Assembly (NCBI RefSeq): GCF_004340905.1
Contig: NZ_SLXD01000007.1
Location: 207,816 to 271,815 of the forward strand
From: Rubrivivax gelatinosus
Lineage (GTDB): Bacteria > Pseudomonadota > Gammaproteobacteria > Burkholderiales > Burkholderiaceae_C
Reading direction: 5' to 3'
Length of the DNA: 64,000 bases
The translations under genes and the position numbers were made by a program. Shown here in pieces: positions 62,696-64,000 of the stretch (position 1 is its first letter; each line of letters begins with the position of its first letter). The notes beneath the pieces are model-generated. The model was not told where the DNA came from, did not search any database, and saw only the letters and a program-made list of their open reading frames with translations.

Positions 62696-63224
62696 ACTCT
62701 GGGCCTGGCGACATCCGCGTGTGGCCGGCGCCGCCGGCCGCTGCCTGGGCCGCACCGACCTGCCGGTCGACCGGCGCCGCGCCAAGCGTCTGGCGCACCG
62801 CATCCGCGCCGCGGCACGCCGCCACGGCCTGCCCCGGGCGGTGACGGTGTCGCCGCTGGCGCGCTGCCGCGAGGTCGGCCGCTGGCTGGCGCGCTGGGGC
62901 TGGCGGGTCGAGGTCGACGCCGGCCTCGCCGAACTCGACTTCGGCGCCTGGGACGGACGGCGCTGGAGCGATATCGACTGGGCCGAGGTCGAGGCCTGGC
63001 AGAACGAGCTCTGGCGCTACGCGCCGGGCGGCGGCGAGACGCTGGAGGCGCTGACGGCGCGTGTGCACGGCTGGGCCGGCACGGTGCAGGGCGTGCGCCT
63101 GGTCGTCGGCCACGCCGGGTGGCTGAATGCGCTGCGTGCGGTGCCGCCTGGCGCGACCGGCTTTGCCGCGCGCGACTGGCCGGCGCCGCCGCGTCACGGC
63201 GAGTGCGTCGTCTGGCGGGGCTGA
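62688..63224 (+). CDS. cobC: alpha-ribazole phosphatase, histidine phosphatase family
   Basis: A 178-residue branch-1 histidine phosphatase that removes the 5'-phosphate late in the loop pathway. The catalytic His is in WAWRHPRV (His9), where RHP stands in place of the usual RHG; a second conserved His lies in VVGHAGWLNALR. LAELDFGAWDGRRWSDID is the typical CobC stretch. The change from RHG to RHP is seen in some CobC proteins, so activity is expected. It overlaps cobS by eight bases and ends the operon. Confidence 0.85.
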   Translation: MAELWAWRHPRVAGAAGRCLGRTDLPVDRRRAKRLAHRIRAAARRHGLPRAVTVSPLARCREVGRWLARWGWRVEVDAGLAELDFGAWDGRRWSDIDWAEVEAWQNELWRYAPGGGETLEALTARVHGWAGTVQGVRLVVGHAGWLNALRAVPPGATGFAARDWPAPPRHGECVVWRG

Positions 63225-63333
63225 AAACGCAGTTCGTCAGCCGCCGTCTGCACTTCGTCGCACGCGGCTCGCGGCACCCGGGCGCGCTGCCTAGAGTTCA
63301 CTCCATCGACAACGCCACCCGATGGAGAGCGAA

Positions 63334-63483
63334 ATGAAAGACAGCTTCGTTGCCCGTGCCGCCGCCTTCGGTCTGGCCGCGCTGATGACCTTCGGCGTGC
63401 TCGGCAGCGTGGACTTCCTCGCGACGCCGCAGTCCACCGCCTCGGCCGGCCAGCTGGCCGCCGTGCCGGCGCCGCGCGCCTGA
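63334..63483 (+). CDS. small single-span peptide (49 residues)
   Basis: ATG at 63334 begins a 49-residue frame with a good ribosome site (GGAG at 63325-63328). A charged N-terminus (MKDSF) leads to a hydrophobic stretch (about residues 7-26, AAAFGLAALMTFGVLGSVDF), then an Ala/Pro-rich tail. It could be a membrane peptide or a secreted one. No family recognised. The ribosome site, start and codon pattern make a real gene likely despite its size. Confidence 0.65.
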   Translation: MKDSFVARAAAFGLAALMTFGVLGSVDFLATPQSTASAGQLAAVPAPRA

Positions 63484-63488
63484 GGCGT

Positions 63489-63884
63489 TCAGCGCCGCCG
63501 CACCACCAGTTCCGCGTAACCCGTCGCCGTGTCGGGCTCGCGAGAGAAAGCCCAATCGGGCAGCAACACGAGCAGCACCTCGGCCGTCGTCAGCACGGTC
63601 GAGCCGTAGCCCAGATGGCCACCGAGCACGCGGCCCGCCGCGTCGCAGACGCTGGCATGCAGGTGCGACGCCCCGGGCGCCACGCTGCCGGCCAGCGTCA
63701 GCAGCTCGACGCTGCCTTCGGGCGCCACCGTCGTCTCGGCGCCGGCCAGCCGCAGCAGCACCGGCTGCAGGCTGCCAATGCCCTGCAGCACGAAACCGGC
63801 CTCGGCGCCGTGTTCGGCCAGCGCCGCTTCGAGCGCACGCCGCAGGTCGGCGCCGGGCATGAGCCGCAGCGGCAGCGTCTTCAT
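63489..63884 (-). CDS. PPC (DUF296) domain protein
   Basis: A 131-residue protein that is a single PPC/DUF296 domain. The family pattern GSLQ (about residue 37), GASHLHASVCDAAGRVLGGHL (about 71-91) and VLTTAEVLLVLL is present, with three histidines that bind metal or face the trimer interface. Plant members carry AT-hooks; this one has none, so a DNA role is doubtful. Converges on the 49-residue gene, six bases apart. Function unknown in bacteria. Confidence 0.88.
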   Translation of the reverse strand: MKTLPLRLMPGADLRRALEAALAEHGAEAGFVLQGIGSLQPVLLRLAGAETTVAPEGSVELLTLAGSVAPGASHLHASVCDAAGRVLGGHLGYGSTVLTTAEVLLVLLPDWAFSREPDTATGYAELVVRRR

Positions 63885-63920
63885 GCCGATTCGGCCGCGG
63901 CTAGGTGTGAAGCTTCAATA

Positions 63921-63994
63921 GGTTGTTGCGGGTGTTCACCCGGAGAGGTTCTGAGAGACTGGAAATCGCCAAACCCCCAGTCCACTCAACAACC
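63921..63994. ncRNA. candidate structured RNA: closed three-way junction
   Basis: Three nested pairings close on each other: an outer stem GGTTGTTG (63921-63928) with CAACAACC (63987-63994), an inner hairpin CGGGT-GTTC-ACCCG (63929-63942), and a second hairpin GACTGG (63957-63962) with CCAGTC (63977-63982). Single-stranded linkers are 14 and four bases. Outer and inner stems abut. I could not match it to TPP, SAM, purine, hammerhead or other classes I know. The strand is uncertain, and the window ends six bases later. Confidence 0.5.
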
Positions 63995-64000
63995 GAATCC

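Noticed and set aside
63921..63994. Hammerhead ribozyme, TPP or SAM riboswitch, or integron attC site
   Set aside because: CTGAGAG resembles but does not match the hammerhead core or the full TPP consensus; SAM motifs are missing; the end repeats are the reverse of attC core sites.

Overview
The window is a 64 kb, very GC-rich, gene-dense bacterial chromosome segment. Its gene families point to a betaproteobacterium of the order Burkholderiales, probably the Rubrivivax/Leptothrix/Methylibium group. Pointers are a Bordetella/Neisseria-type porin, a Bug/TctC solute-binding protein, the eno-ftsB and kdsA-pyrG neighbourhoods, a tsaE-amiC pair, a siaABCD module and an aerobic-type B12 salvage operon. 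This placement is inference from gene content; no rRNA is present. I saw no tRNA, rRNA, CRISPR array, insertion sequence or prophage.

Layout. 1-4.6 kb: the end of an MsbA-type ABC exporter, a CoA hydrolase/transferase and a GGDEF-like protein with a broken signature. 4.6-11.8 kb (minus strand): a run of pseudouridine synthase, Bcr/CflA efflux pump, miaA, and an AttEFGH-like ABC system (ATPase, long FtsX-type permease, lipocalin-like AttH). 11.9-15.3 kb: a CBS-domain protein, an S9 peptidase and a small hydrolase. 15.5-19.2 kb: a complete siaABCD signalling module (PP2C phosphatase, kinase, phospho-switch protein, diguanylate cyclase). 19.3-25.6 kb: a GntR-regulated four-carbon sugar-acid (threonate/tetronate) catabolic cluster: permease, dehydrogenase, kinase, decarboxylase and isomerase, predicted to end at dihydroxyacetone phosphate. 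25.6-31.5 kb (minus): glycerophosphodiesterase, mutL, a lipoprotein, a small secreted protein and an orphan hybrid histidine kinase. 31.5-40.5 kb: dedA, amiC-tsaE, queG, an AEC transporter, a chalcone-isomerase-like protein, a tctC-xerD pair, and an Lrp regulator divergent from ornithine aminotransferase.

40.6-46.4 kb: porin, MarC, an amino-acid ABC pair whose permease is frameshifted at a run of eight G, an M81 metallopeptidase (MlrC) and a DUF455 protein. 46.4-49.2 kb: gamma-carbonic anhydrase, hsp33, and a nicotinamide-riboside pair (PnuC plus NadR-type kinase). 49.2-53.7 kb (minus): pyrG-kdsA-DUF1330-eno-ftsB. 53.8-63.2 kb: a cobalamin riboswitch followed by btuB-cobU-btuF-btuC-btuD-cobQ-cobT-cobS-cobC, a tightly packed B12 uptake and nucleotide-loop assembly operon lacking cbiB/cobD. 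The window closes with a 49-residue secreted or membrane peptide, a PPC-domain protein, and an unexplained sequence that can fold into a three-way RNA junction.

The pieces most worth a second look are the edge RNA structure, the homopolymer-frameshifted permease, the siaABCD module, the palindromes ahead of the tetronate operon, and the 17 kb that separates mutL from miaA. I found no clear evidence of a wholly new system; most loci match known families.
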